DNA of 64,000 bases from Manduca sexta. Taxonomy: Eukaryota > Arthropoda > Insecta > Lepidoptera > Sphingidae. Made by a program: the position numbers and the translations under genes. The notes below the pieces were generated by a model, which made no database searches, was not told where the DNA came from, and saw only the letters and a program-made list of their open reading frames with translations. Shown in pieces: positions 39,166-51,350 of this stretch; the first letter of the stretch is position 1; every line of letters begins with the position of its first letter. Location: positions 12,545,826-12,609,825 of the forward strand of contig NC_051140.1 of assembly GCF_014839805.1 (NCBI RefSeq), given 5' to 3'.

Positions 39166-39359
39166 AAACTGATGATGGAAAAACTTAATATGGTAATACC
39201 TAACATACATATAATGTTTAGATCATTTTCCATGATGTTTAGTACCTAGGTATTATGTAACTAAATATGCTAGCATGAATTCAAAAATCAATACTATAGA
39301 ATCGGACAATACATAACTATAAAAGATTTAAAATGAATAATATCTTCTATAAACACATC

Positions 39360-39545
39360 ACGCCTGTATCCTCCAAAGGATAAGCAGAGATATCAGGTCA
39401 CTAACTTTGCCATGCGTGCTCCATCCATGATTTGATAGGGGGCGAGCCTGTCGCCATATTGTAAACAAATACTAGAATCCGATCTGATAATGAGCGCAAT
39501 GATACCCATTACCTATCCACATTGCCCAAACCAAGACATCAGTGA
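39360..39545 (-). mobile_element. SINE 3'-half fragment, inverted relative to its neighbour
   Basis: TATCCTCCAAAGGATAAGCA, then TTTGATAGGGGGCGAGCCTG and ATCCGATCTGATAATGAGCG, are the reverse of the 3' half of the SINE at 38908. The two copies lie about 200 bp apart in opposite directions. Confidence 0.5.
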
Positions 39546-41716
39546 TGTGGTACAGCACACGCAACTCCATCGAGACAATTTAAGAAAATAATATAGTGAT
39601 TAGCAAATGCTTTCTATTTACATTTATGTATTATACAATTAACTCTGAAGTGGATTACTGTGTATTACGACAAAAAATAAGCAATAACCTCTATTCGTCT
39701 CTACTTGGAAAGGGTGGAAAAAGGAGTGAGAAAGGTCGATAATAAAACATCCTCTAATATTAATGCGTATATTATTTCGTTTTAATATAACATGAAAAAA
39801 ATGTTTGTGAAAACTTGCGTAATTGATTTGAGTCTGAAGGTAGTAACTACTCCTACTAGTGTACATCGAACACAACAACCCGCTCTTGAGAGCACAATAT
39901 ATCATTCATAACATAATTATTATCATATTTCCCTACACATGAACATCGCATAGGAGTAGTAGTACGACTGACCGCAAATATATGGTTATTGCACACCATA
40001 GCTTACAAATATTTATTAACAACCTGTGTTCAATAATAAATGTACATATACAAATTAATACAACGTGAAGTACTTCTAAACCTAATGCTCGATACATAAG
40101 ATAAATATAAACAATCATTTGGGTACATGTATTAACTCCAATGGACAGTTTCGAATAATCATACATAATGCTCCTGACTACAGCTCACTCCTTTGAGGAA
40201 CAAGGTTTATATTTTAAATGACCCTGATATACCACTTTGCTTTTTGTTTATAAACTTTTGCAAGCAACAGTGACAAGCCATACATATAATCAAACAATTC
40301 ACAATCTTCGCATATCTATCTATCTATACTCACAAGTAATTTAATACACAGCCTTATAATAAAAAAAAACCACTGCCACAAATTTTAAAGCCTGGATATT
40401 ATACTTTTAAAAAGTTTTATTCAGTAACTAGCTATGACTATTCTAATAGATCATTACAAATGTTCGCATCCTCCGTGGAATGAACCAATATAATATTTTT
40501 TGTCTCCTCTTAAATCTTCAATAAATAATTTGATAGTTACCGATTACAGCTGGGTTTGAGCAGTGCCTAGTGCACGTGACGACAAAGATGAACCCATAAA
40601 TAGGGCGTGATGTCTCTGCTACTTGAGATTACAACTTGAGTTGTTGGACGTCGTCTGAATTCAGTATTAGGAAGTTCAAGAGTCAGCGGGTTATTTCACT
40701 GTATTCGCCATATTTTAAGTATTTGCAAACCAATGATGTAGTGCCTACAATGGCGAGACTCGTCTGTCAATATTTTTAATAATTTTAACACAATTTAAAT
40801 TTCAATAAATAAATAATAGCTTCATATGAGGGGTGTTATTATTTATGAATACTTTCCTATAATTTTAGAATTGACCAAAACTAGTGCCAACTGAACATAA
40901 TCACTTTTGTAATGAACTATTATTAATACTTTAAATTACATCGTCGTGGCGAACACTAATCACATCGGTCGCTGACGCCTAATTTATTACAATAACAATA
41001 ATTATATGTTAATCAGATATTTCATGAGTGGAGTGCACTTATTACAATAAATTCTGTAATAGCTTGTGGTCAATTTATGTTTATATTTATGGCGTAGGTA
41101 GTAATTATCTGTCTAAAATTAGTACTAATTGGGATGGCTGGCAGGGCCGAATGCAGTGCGAGTGTGGTGTTAATCTGATTCAAATACAATTTTGTTCTCA
41201 TCTCTAATTGATTAATGTATCTATCCGGCTTATCCATATATATCTTATGCGAAATAGAATATGTTAGGCTTGCAGCTAATGTCAATAAATGGATGAGGCA
41301 GTACCGCTGATATGAGCATTGTCTTAGGAGCATGCGGAATCGACGGGGCAGTGAGCGATGTGCACGTAACAGAAGTGAGATTAGATAATAACTTCCAGAA
41401 CTTTCAATAAGCTGCTAAATATTGTACCATCATATATCATCCGTTAACTACTACATATATAATGCTAAACCAAGAAATTATATTTTATATCCATTTCCAA
41501 CAGTTTGCATAAAATGAAAGTCGCATATAAATGCAGTTTACAATATAAATTAGACACTCAGGGCGTAATCGAATCTAACTGGAAATTTTGATGTAAACTT
41601 GACAAAAATGCATTCATTACGGAATTCAACAACGATGATGCCGCTAGCGTTCACCGGCTGGGCTCAATGATACGACCGAACGCGAATGGTGGAACATGCA
41701 GTCTGCGCAGTTATTA
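39546..41716. other. Intergenic DNA between the gene-poor stretch and the CCDC6 3' end
   Basis: AT-rich, with no ORF that looks like protein and no repeat family recognised. Confidence 0.5.
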
Positions 41717-41722
41717 TTTATT
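41717..41722 (-). terminator. Candidate polyadenylation signal of CCDC6
   Basis: Plus-strand TTTATT is AATAAA on the minus strand, 95 bases past the CCDC6 stop. Confidence 0.5.
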
Positions 41723-41817
41723 CTCATGGCGCGCGGTAGCGTGGGCGCCGGCGCCGGCCCGCCTCGCTGCCGCTACTCACAGCTGCCGCCGACGGGTCGG
41801 GCGCGGGCGGGCAGCGC

Positions 41818-44800
41818 TTAGTCCTTGGACGAGGTGTCCATGGGGCTGGCGGGCTGCAGCAGCGAGGGCGAAGGCGGAGCGGGCGCGGGCGCGGGCGCGG
41901 CGGGTGGCGCGGGCGCGGCGGGCGCGAGGGGCGCGGGCGGCGGCAGCGCGGCGGCGTCGAGCGCGCGCGGGCCCAGCGCGCCGCTCGCGGGCAGCGCCGG
42001 CTTCACGAACCTGTCGCCTGCGCGCCAGCCCTGTGGACACCGGACACCGTACACGAACCTGCTTTATGGATACTACTAGCTTTTGCCCGCGGCTCCGCTC
42101 GCGTTATAAAGTTTTTCAGTCTAAAGTTTACCGTTATAAAAGTAGTAGTTTCCCGGGAGCCTATGTTCTTCCCAGGGTTCCAAACTGTCTCCATACCAAA
42201 TTTCCTCTTAATACGTTGGGTAGTTTTTGAGTTTAACACGTTCAGGCAGACAGATGCAGCGGGGGACTTTGTTTTATAATATATTTTTTAGAACTTTTTA
42301 AGAGGAACAATCCCGTCATACATCATTGTTGCATAACTCTAACCGTTTACGCAGCGCACGCAACGGAAGCTCTCATAACTAATAAATTGTCCCCGTTTTT
42401 GCAACATGTTTCATTACTGCTCCGCTCCTATTGGTCATAGCGTGATGATATATAGCCTCTATCACTCCACAAATAAAGGGCTATCCAACACAAAACAATT
42501 TTTTCAGTTCAAACTGGTAGTTCCTGAGATTAGCCATTACTGCTCCGCTCCTATTGGTCATAGCGTGATGATATATAGCCTATAGCACTCCACGAACAAA
42601 GGGCTATCCAACGCAAAAAGAATTTTTCAGTTTGGCCCGGTAGTTCCTGAGATTAGCCATTACTGCTCCGCTCCTATTGGGTATAGCGTGATGATATATA
42701 GCCTATAGCACTCCACGAACAAAGGGCTATCCAACGCAAAAAGAATTTTTCAGTTTGGACCGGTAGTTCCTGAGATTAGCGCGTTCAAACAAACAAACAA
42801 ACAAACAAACAAACAAACTCTTCAGCTTTATATAATAGTATAGATTAACGTGTAATGTGCTAGGCACGAAAATTTGGATATTTAAATAAAAACGCGAAGC
42901 AGTATTTATATTCCACAACTATGATATCGACAACATATAAATTATTATTTTTGTTACTGGTCAAATTCGAGGATTCAAATTGTAGCCCACTGAACAACTC
43001 TGTCTTCTCCAGATAATAAGTATGTTAAAACTATGCCCTAATGTATATCAAAGATGGGCTAATATTTTCATTTTTAAAGTCTATTCAGCCCTCACATAAG
43101 TTACTAAAATTCCTGTGAGTCATAATCAAAAGACAGCATCTTCTAACACCAAACAGTACAGTTCAATGTGTCTCTGGAAGCAGCTATCTAATTTTTACAC
43201 TTAGAGCAATTTTTTCAATTGTCAGATTAAAGTCTATCAAATAAATTATAATTTATTAGGAATTTTGACGGTGTGTAAAGTTTACCAATCCGCACTAGGA
43301 CACCGTGGTGAACTAAGAGTATGATAAATTGTCAATTTTATGACATTTTTAAATTGTTAGTGTTGTGCTTTATCCTATGAATAAATGTTATCTGATAATT
43401 GAAAAAAAAAGCACTTTATTAATATTTACAAGAATAGGATGTAGTTGACTATTAAAAATATCCATTCTTTGAATTTGTAAAATACTACAGATAATATTTA
43501 AATTTGAAAGAGTTCTATTACTGACATTTTCATTATATTATGCAAATAAATATTCAAGCACAGATTAACTATCAAACATGAATGCTATTGTTGGCTGTGC
43601 AGTGTTTGAGAACACGGCAGAAAACATTGTTGAAATAAAGATATGATGTAATAACAAATAAATAGTACAAACATCATGTGAATCGTCTTCCCACTATCTT
43701 ACTAATAATATTATAAATGGGAATTAGTAAGAGGAAACATTTAGGCCTGTGAAGGTTTTCACATGTTTGTTAGAAGTAAATCAAAAACTGCTGATCAGAT
43801 TTTAATTTAATTTGACACTCATATAAAAAAAAACACCTAAATAATATTACATGAATAAATTTTCATCCAGGGCATTAATTATTCTGTGAAAATTATTTCA
43901 TGTGGAGGGGCATGCGAATATAATCTAGGTTACATTAAAAGTCAAATAAGACAATTTTAACATAAACTAACAACTTCAATATTCGTGTAATATACTGATC
44001 GTAATCTTCGAACTAATTAATTAAATATTTCTGTTATATACTAATCGTAATCTACGAACACACTTTGTACACAAAAAAAATACTGACCTGCGAATTGAGA
44101 TGCAGAGATGGTCGCGGCATTTGCAGGCCCAAAGCGTTCGGCAGGAGCGGCGACGCGTACGGAGACAGCGGCCGCGACCCGCCTGGCGACGACACGCTCC
44201 GTGATCGGGCCTTCGCAAATCAACAACTCATTGACTATTCGTAACAGTTAAGATGGAAACATTATAATATATGTTCAATAGGTAAAACCGCATACTACGT
44301 ATTATATATATTATGCAAGTTGTATGCAAAATTTTAGGCCACCTGAATTCCAAAAATGACACCTGATAATGTATTCGTAACTCACGCTCAGAGCTTCATT
44401 GAACTGCCTTTCTTCTTCCATCTCTAACGAGGACTCGCTCTCGGAGAGGTGTCGACACAGAGCCTCGCGGCGTTCCACCTCCTGCTGCAGTTTTCTCTGC
44501 AGGCGCAAGTTCTCTTCCCTAATATGCTTCTCCTCCAACGCAAAACGATGCATTTTCTCCTTATTTTCATTCTGAGAGACTGCCAGCTGATTCCTATTCG
44601 AAAGTTTGATATTATAAAAATACACATGAGGACACACTTAAAGATTAGATTACGTTATCATTTGCTCAAAACATAAGTTCTTCTGATTATTTTCATTTGA
44701 TAAATTAGTAATCACCATGGGATTTTTTGTGTTCCATTTCACAAGTCAATTTGTTTCTTGAAGAAATTATTTATTTTATCTGCTTCAATTGGTATTCTGC

Positions 44801-47248
44801 TTTGTAAATGTAAATATTGAAATTGTAAATATTGAAATATAGGCTTAAATAGGTTACAATGAGAAACAGCTTAATTTATTATAAATAATATTATTATATA
44901 GATAATGGATAAAAAGTATTGGATAATAATAAAAGCTCGATTCCTGTTCGTACCTTAATTTAACAACCTCAGAACGAAGTGTCTGGATGTGATTGCTTAA
45001 ATTAGATGCTGTATCACCATTACTGATGTCCCTAGCAGAAATAAACATCATTAATCGTAGAATATGTATATTACATTACAAATATCCATGTTATACAAAG
45101 TAAAATATACATAAAATAACATAATAACAATAACATATAACATTCATATCATTGTATTGTCACCTAGGACTGGCAGGATCGGACACTGGTTGGTCCAATC
45201 TTATTTGCAGTGAGCGTTTCTCAGCTTCCAGTTTGTCCATTCGCTTCCAAAGCCTATTCACTAGAGCCTCTTGTTCCTGCTCTAATGTGTTCTCTAATTC
45301 AACCTGTAATTAAATTACATTCATTATTATATATAAATAATGTCCCACTCAAGAGATACACACTTAAGTGTCATTATAACATGATTAATCACCATTTCCT
45401 ACCATCCTTCTATCACATAATAAGTAAGTCAAAAAGACATTGATTGATAATGCTAATCCCAGATTAAGAATATTTTTTGGCAAGGCCCAGTATTTATAAT
45501 TATTTTTATCATTAATAAATTTGATAAAGAATTTATCATTATATGAGTTATACCTTTTCCCTACGCAGCCTCTCCAAGTTGGTTTGCTTTGCAAGTGTCT
45601 CAGCCTCAAGTTTTTCTATTTTCCTCATCAATTTGTTGACCAAACATTCTTGCTCCTGTTCAAGAGTTTGTTCTAGACGACACTTCTCTTGACGTAGCTA
45701 AAACAATATTTTAACATTGCTTTTTTTAAATGTCAAACATTACAAAATTCACATGATGTAAGTGATTTGGTGGCAGGCAATACTTAGAAAGCTACACAGA
45801 TAATCAGGTCAAGTTTAAAAAATCATTCTTGTTGCACCTAATTAACCCATAACAAATGTTTACCAAATTTCATGTTTTCACCTATAATGGTTTTGGACTT
45901 TTATAAATATATATGTAGTCCCTATTTCAACCTCTTATAAAATTGATTATTAGAAAATGTATGCATTGTGCAGCTTTACAAGTTCCAAGAATTAAATATT
46001 TCATGTATTTCCTTCAATTCTTTTTACCACACTCTAAACATAATAATAGCCTCCAACTTTAATATATCTTGTCTAAATTGTGGATTTCTTTAAGCTTTTG
46101 AATACCATTTCAACTTCTAAAAAACTTTATTAGCAAACTGATGACTCTTAATCAACCTTCCTACCCTACAAGTCAATGCTCTTTATAGTTCCTGATATAT
46201 AATTATTGTGGTAAACAAGTAGTGTCTTACTTCACATATGTATAAATAGAATAGTCATATTTGTTTATGTAATAATATAAGAGAAGATACTGTATAACCT
46301 GATTAAGTTTCCTGGACAAGTCATTTGTAAGACATTCTTCTTCACGCTCATAATGATGGGCCAATGTTTCCTTCTCCTTTTTTAATGCTTGAATTTTTTT
46401 CAACAATGTATTTGAAATATACTCCTCTTCTTGTTCAGCCTTTGCTTGCTGTGAATTTATAAGAAAATATTACACAAGTGAACATACTATGTTAATTTAA
46501 ATTACTTTACTTTTATAAACTTAGTATGAAAGGGCAGTCCTCTTTACTAATAAAATGTTAATCAATTACCAAAAATAGTCATGTATCAATAAAGTTATTT
46601 TCTATTTTTTTTTTAATTCCTATTCACATATAATAGTAAATTACTTATTATCTAAACTTTATATGGATACATAATATTATATCTTAAATATATTTGATGC
46701 AAAAATATGCAAAGGTATTAAAAAGTGCATGTCCATCCTAATTGTTCCTGTTTATGTAATCATTTTTATTCACTTTTTTCTCGAAAATACTGCAAGATTA
46801 AAGAATTAAGCATTAGTTTCTAAATACGATTGGCATGCTCTTTACTTAATAACTCTCATTTTATTTAATTATTTTACTTACAATTGAAACAGAAGCTTGT
46901 CTCAAGGCACGATTCTCTTCTTGAAGAGCTTTTACACGAAGTTTATAAGTGTCCAATTCTACCTTCAACACCCTGTAAATAAAATTATAGAAAAACAAAA
47001 TTTTTACTAGTCAGTTTCGAATAGGAATTTATGTCACATATAATTTAATATTGAAGAAAACGGCACAAACATGATATTGATAAAATGATATAAGTATTGA
47101 ATGTATACATTTATAGAATAAGGTACCTATTTTGCTGCTGCAATGATTCGATTCTTTTCTGTAGTTGATCACGGGAGACAGTACTTGGAGGCAACATAGC
47201 TCCGCCATCCAGTGAGCTGGAATCACTTTCAGAAGCTGAATCTGCCAT
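41818..47248 (-). CDS. Ccdc6: Coiled-coil domain-containing protein 6 (CCDC6), complete
   Basis: CCDC6 is a conserved coiled-coil protein; the human protein is a 14-3-3 binding phosphoprotein involved in DNA-damage signalling. Nine coding exons on the minus strand: 47127-47248, 46882-46972, 46299-46448, 45554-45697, 45164-45303, 44954-45031, 44386-44593, 44088-44210, 41818-42030. They give 422 residues in one frame with TAA. The start [16 protein letters not shown] matches human MADSASESD. The coiled coil covers about residues 28-310 with family signatures [71 protein letters not shown] and [14 protein letters not shown]. The tail is Ser/Pro- then Ala/Pro-rich, ending SPMDTSSKD, and is shorter than in human. 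The last exon is extremely GC-rich. The ATG lies 8 bases after an acceptor (AG at 47257-47258), so there is also a non-coding first exon. The last intron holds a Helitron. Confidence 0.95.
42076..42844 (-). mobile_element. Complete Helitron-like element, 769 bp, short form, in the last CCDC6 intron
   Basis: It has the same ends as 8418-9435: minus-strand TCTATACTATTATATAAAGC start, (CAAA)n near the 5' end, GC hairpin and CTAG at the 3' end, between A42075 and T42845. It is 249 bp shorter than the sister copy because it has three 123-bp internal units, not five. Its 3' end is 43 bases from the acceptor of the last CCDC6 exon. Confidence 0.72.
42413..42780. repeat. Three tandem 123-bp units inside the Helitron-like element
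   Basis: Units start at 42413, 42536 and 42659 with ATTACTGCTCCGCTCCTATT and end at CTGAGATTAGC. They are homologous to the five units at 8763-9376. Confidence 0.85.
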
Positions 47249-47258
47249 TTTGTTGCCT

Positions 47259-50200
47259 AAAATAAAATTACACAAATTACCAAATGAAATAACTACACAG
47301 GAAAATAATTTGATGCAAGTTATTACAATAACGTACTTGGCGAAGTCACTGTATCATCCATTTGCACGAGTTAAATACGAGGACGGCAACAAAATGTCAT
47401 ACAAATTTAATGTGATTCTAATCCTTATTTTAAATATTCCAGTATTATAAATTGATATCACTTCCTACGATCGAACACTTATGTTCAAAACTTGAACGAA
47501 TAAAATGGAATTTAATAAATTAAAATAACAAAATCCTTGTTGCAGTGCGAACTAGAGATATCCATCGAGCAACAAATAAACATGTCATTCAAATTTTCTA
47601 GTCTGAAATAAATTTTTAAGTCGATATTATTTCATCGACTAAACATCATTCGAACGTGCCGTCGGTGAAACAACGAGAATGTCAGAATTTATTTAGACGT
47701 ATATACTATGTTTTTAAATATTCGAATGTAGCAACATAGCCTAAAAAAATATTTAGAAAAAAGTGACACACACGCCATAATGTAAATTGCTTCTAGATTT
47801 TGGCGTTTGAGTTAAAAATTTACATTTTGATGTTATAAATTCGTTTGTAATGTACACATGAGACATTTAAAATGTCCCTAGTAAATATTGGTAAGATGCA
47901 ACCAAATACCTATGTAGTACATAATGTAAAACAATCCTGTTCAAAAGTATTTAGGTTGGATCATAGGTATTGAAGCCATTTAATTCAGTTCATATAAAAG
48001 ATATTGACGAAGTTTTCTTCATATTCATGGTGGTAAAATTGCAGTGGTGATGTGTACAAAATCTAATGAAAGTAGTGGTTAAATGGCAGTGGACGATCGT
48101 CGCCATAGTTGAAGTGTTCGTACGGACTAAGGTGTAATTGCTGGCTGTTGTTGCCTTCACATAAATGTTCAGGGTGTATGGCTTAGAGCTGTCATCGCAG
48201 AGGGAAACGTTTCTATCGTAACGTAATTTTTTTTCTGTCATTTATGCAATAATTTGTGCAAACATATTATATTTGTGTAGAGTCTTCTACCTCATAAAAC
48301 CGAAATCCTTGCGTTAAAATTTTGTCATTGTAAACAAACAAGCTACGAAACAAGTCGGTTACAGAATATGGTTTTCATACAGTTTTATCAATGATTAAAC
48401 AATTATACAATAAACGCAAAATTATATGTATATTTTGTCATTAATGTAAAAAGTTGTTATGAGGAAATTGTTTAGCAATTCATATTCCTTTCATAAGTTC
48501 AACATTCCCTACTTTTATAAAGAAATATTACATGTATATACAACATTACTGTATTATTAATACAAATTGATTATCAATTTTATTCAAACTTAGTTTATTG
48601 TAAAAAAAAATCAAAGGACTGTAATTGGTAATATCCACATATATATTTTTTTTTATATTTCAAACCTTTAATTTATGTTTTATTTTCAAATGATGTATGG
48701 AATATAATTTGGGTGTGTCTCTGTGATTACCTTATTTTAATATTAAAAATACTGCACCTTCATAAATTAATTTATAATGATAGTATGTAAACAAATTACT
48801 TAGACAACTGATATTGTGATATGCCCTTATTTAAAAAAATATAAATATTAAAATGAAGATGAAATATTTACTGGCAATATAGATTTTACAATGTTTCAAA
48901 TAGGTCTATGTGAATGGTTTGCTCTTAGTCTATTCAAATCATATAATATTAATATCATACTAAAATTAACTAAGGATAATATTTTAACTGTCAAGTATAA
49001 CATAAGGAAACCTATAGTTTTTTTTAATTACTATGATTGTATTAAGACAATACTATTATCTTAATTTTATCAGTCAGTCACTCATATTCTGTTGTGTACT
49101 ATAATTTTGTGAGGCAATACCTATCTGGCTAGTTGTTCCCATTATAATGCTTTTTATTCTAGTGTATTTTATTTTTCTTCTATATTATATTTGTATGGGA
49201 AAGGCAATAGCCTCATAAGGAATGAGACTATGTGTTTATTGCTTGAATATTGAATTCCAATTATAATGCCATATAAATAAATCTAAAAAGAAATGTCCAT
49301 TATAGAATAGGTTTATTTTTTTATAAAATATATAAAGTTTTGTTTATTTTATGTTTACTTTACCACTTTAATTTTTTTAAACATATTGGATATATTTTAT
49401 TTGTCCAGTAATTAATTAAAATATAAATATTATATTTGCAATAATTGTATGCCATGAATTGAAGGAACTTTCTTATTATAATTACAAAGTATGATTTAGG
49501 TTACAAGGACATTAAGTCCTCTGTCTGTATCATATTTTTATCTTCCCTAAAAAGGGTGCAAACATGAAAGTAATGAATTGATTAGATCTAAATATATATC
49601 TGATCAGGTTTTTTTGACATTTTAGAGCATCTTTACATCCCTTAATGAATATACCATTTTTGTGTTTATATGTGATTATGGATTTTAATATATTCCTTGT
49701 AATCTTTATAACTAATTTTTTTAGGATGGCATTCTCTAGGTATATATTTTTTATTTTAGTTAATCTTTTAATTTGAAATGTATGTAGAACATACTTTGGA
49801 AAAGTGTGGTTTATATCAACCTTTCTTTTTTTCACACTTTTAATAATTTTTATAGCTGAATAATAATATAATGTCATTTATTCATTTAGTTAATTTGAAA
49901 ACATTAGATACCAAGTGATTAGTGGTTTATTAATTTAGTTAGTTAACACAGATGCTCCTGGATAAGACCTTATTAGATAAAAACACACACACACAGTAAA
50001 CTTTTACACATAGGGGTAGGTAGAGGTGCAAGTAGGGCACCCACTTTACACTAAATGTGTTCTGTCCCATGATAGGGTAGAGGTTGTGTCTATCATCATA
50101 TCAGGCACAAATTCCTGATTCTGGGCTAATAGATATTGAACATTAGTATTTTCAGGTTACTCATGCCCATATGTTTCATAATAAAGTCTCTCAGGCAATG

Positions 50201-50345
50201 AATACAAATTACTTTTTATACTATCTTTTATTGCACTCAAGCATTCGAATCATGATAGGCTATAAATATGTTGAATCTAATTAATTCATATAACTGCATG
50301 CATATTATATAATTTTGTTAAGATTTAAAAATATATTTATTTTAG
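47259..50345. other. Divergent promoter region and first intron between CCDC6 and the Gln-rich gene
   Basis: Both start codons follow splice acceptors (CCDC6 AG at 47257-47258; Gln-rich gene AG at 50344-50345), so both leaders begin inside this interval and the genes are head to head. A plausible donor for the plus-strand gene is ATATTG|gtaagatg at 47890-47891. A short upstream ATG (47873) in that leader would run into a stop after splicing. The remainder is AT-rich intron with a SINE fragment near 49990-50140. I see no other gene. Confidence 0.45.
49990..50140 (-). mobile_element. SINE 3'-half fragment
   Basis: CATAGGGGTAGGTAGAGGTG, then GGCACCCACTTTACAC, GTCCCATGATAGGG and ATCAGGCACAAATTCC, are the reverse of the 3' half of the SINE at 38908. 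It lies in the first intron of the Gln-rich gene, preceded by a (CA)n run at 49982-49995. Confidence 0.55.
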
Positions 50346-50359
50346 GCTAAACACTAGCA

Positions 50360-51318
50360 ATGGCACAATATTTCCAAATTGTTGGACAAGGACATTCACT
50401 GACAATAGAAGATCTACAAAGATACTGCCCTAATATATGTTTAGATGGAATAATTGTAAATCAAGATGAACAGCAATATGGCCAACAACAGGTAAAAGTT
50501 TATGTCGAATACATTTAGATATGTGCTATTTTCTAACCTAATTTAATAATATAAAATATCTGGATAAACAAATTTATTTTTTATGATGATTACCCAATTA
50601 AGTGTTTTTGTAATATTAATGGTCACACATTTTCTGCTTGAGTACATCAGTATAAGCACTCTAAGGCTAAATAATAATTTCTGTAAAATATTTGAAAATG
50701 GGTAAGGATTAATTTAAATTAATTTAAATGTGCCTTTTTGTTCATAGTGTAAAAATACTTATGAAAATAATAATAATTATGAATAATTTTTAACTAAAGG
50801 AATATTGACACTTAATGTTGCTTAACTGGAATTAGTTATTGCATGAGGGCTAAAAAATACAGAAGTAATGTGATAAATGGTACTACATGTTTCTGACTAA
50901 CATGTACAAGAAATTTATACCAACAATTGGAGTAGTGTTTTTTTATCTTATTACAGTTGTACATTTGTACTACAGAATAGTCAACAAATCCTTATTATAT
51001 TTATTTAATTCAAGACTGCCATAAACAGCTCATCACAAATTATCTGTAATTTATAGTAAATTCTTAAACAATATGTTTATGAGCAGAATACTAAGGATGA
51101 TAAAAATATTTTTTTCCTAGGTGGTGGTCCAACAAGCTGATCAGCCAAATGACATCATTGTTAGTGAGGGAGTACCTCAGCAATTGGTTGTTAGTGATGG
51201 CTTGCAATATCAACAGCAATATATTATTCGCCATGATCCACCTCAACCTCGTCCTGATTTCCAACAACAACCTCCACCCCAACAACCCCAGCAGCAACAG
51301 GCACAACAACAACAGCAA

Positions 51319-51350
<32 letters not shown>

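Noticed and set aside
41667..42239. Several long Arg/Ala/Gly-rich ORFs on both strands
   Set aside because: They come from the GC-rich last CCDC6 exon (41818-42030), and one runs into the Helitron. Only the frame ending SPMDTSSKD joins the upstream CCDC6 exons.
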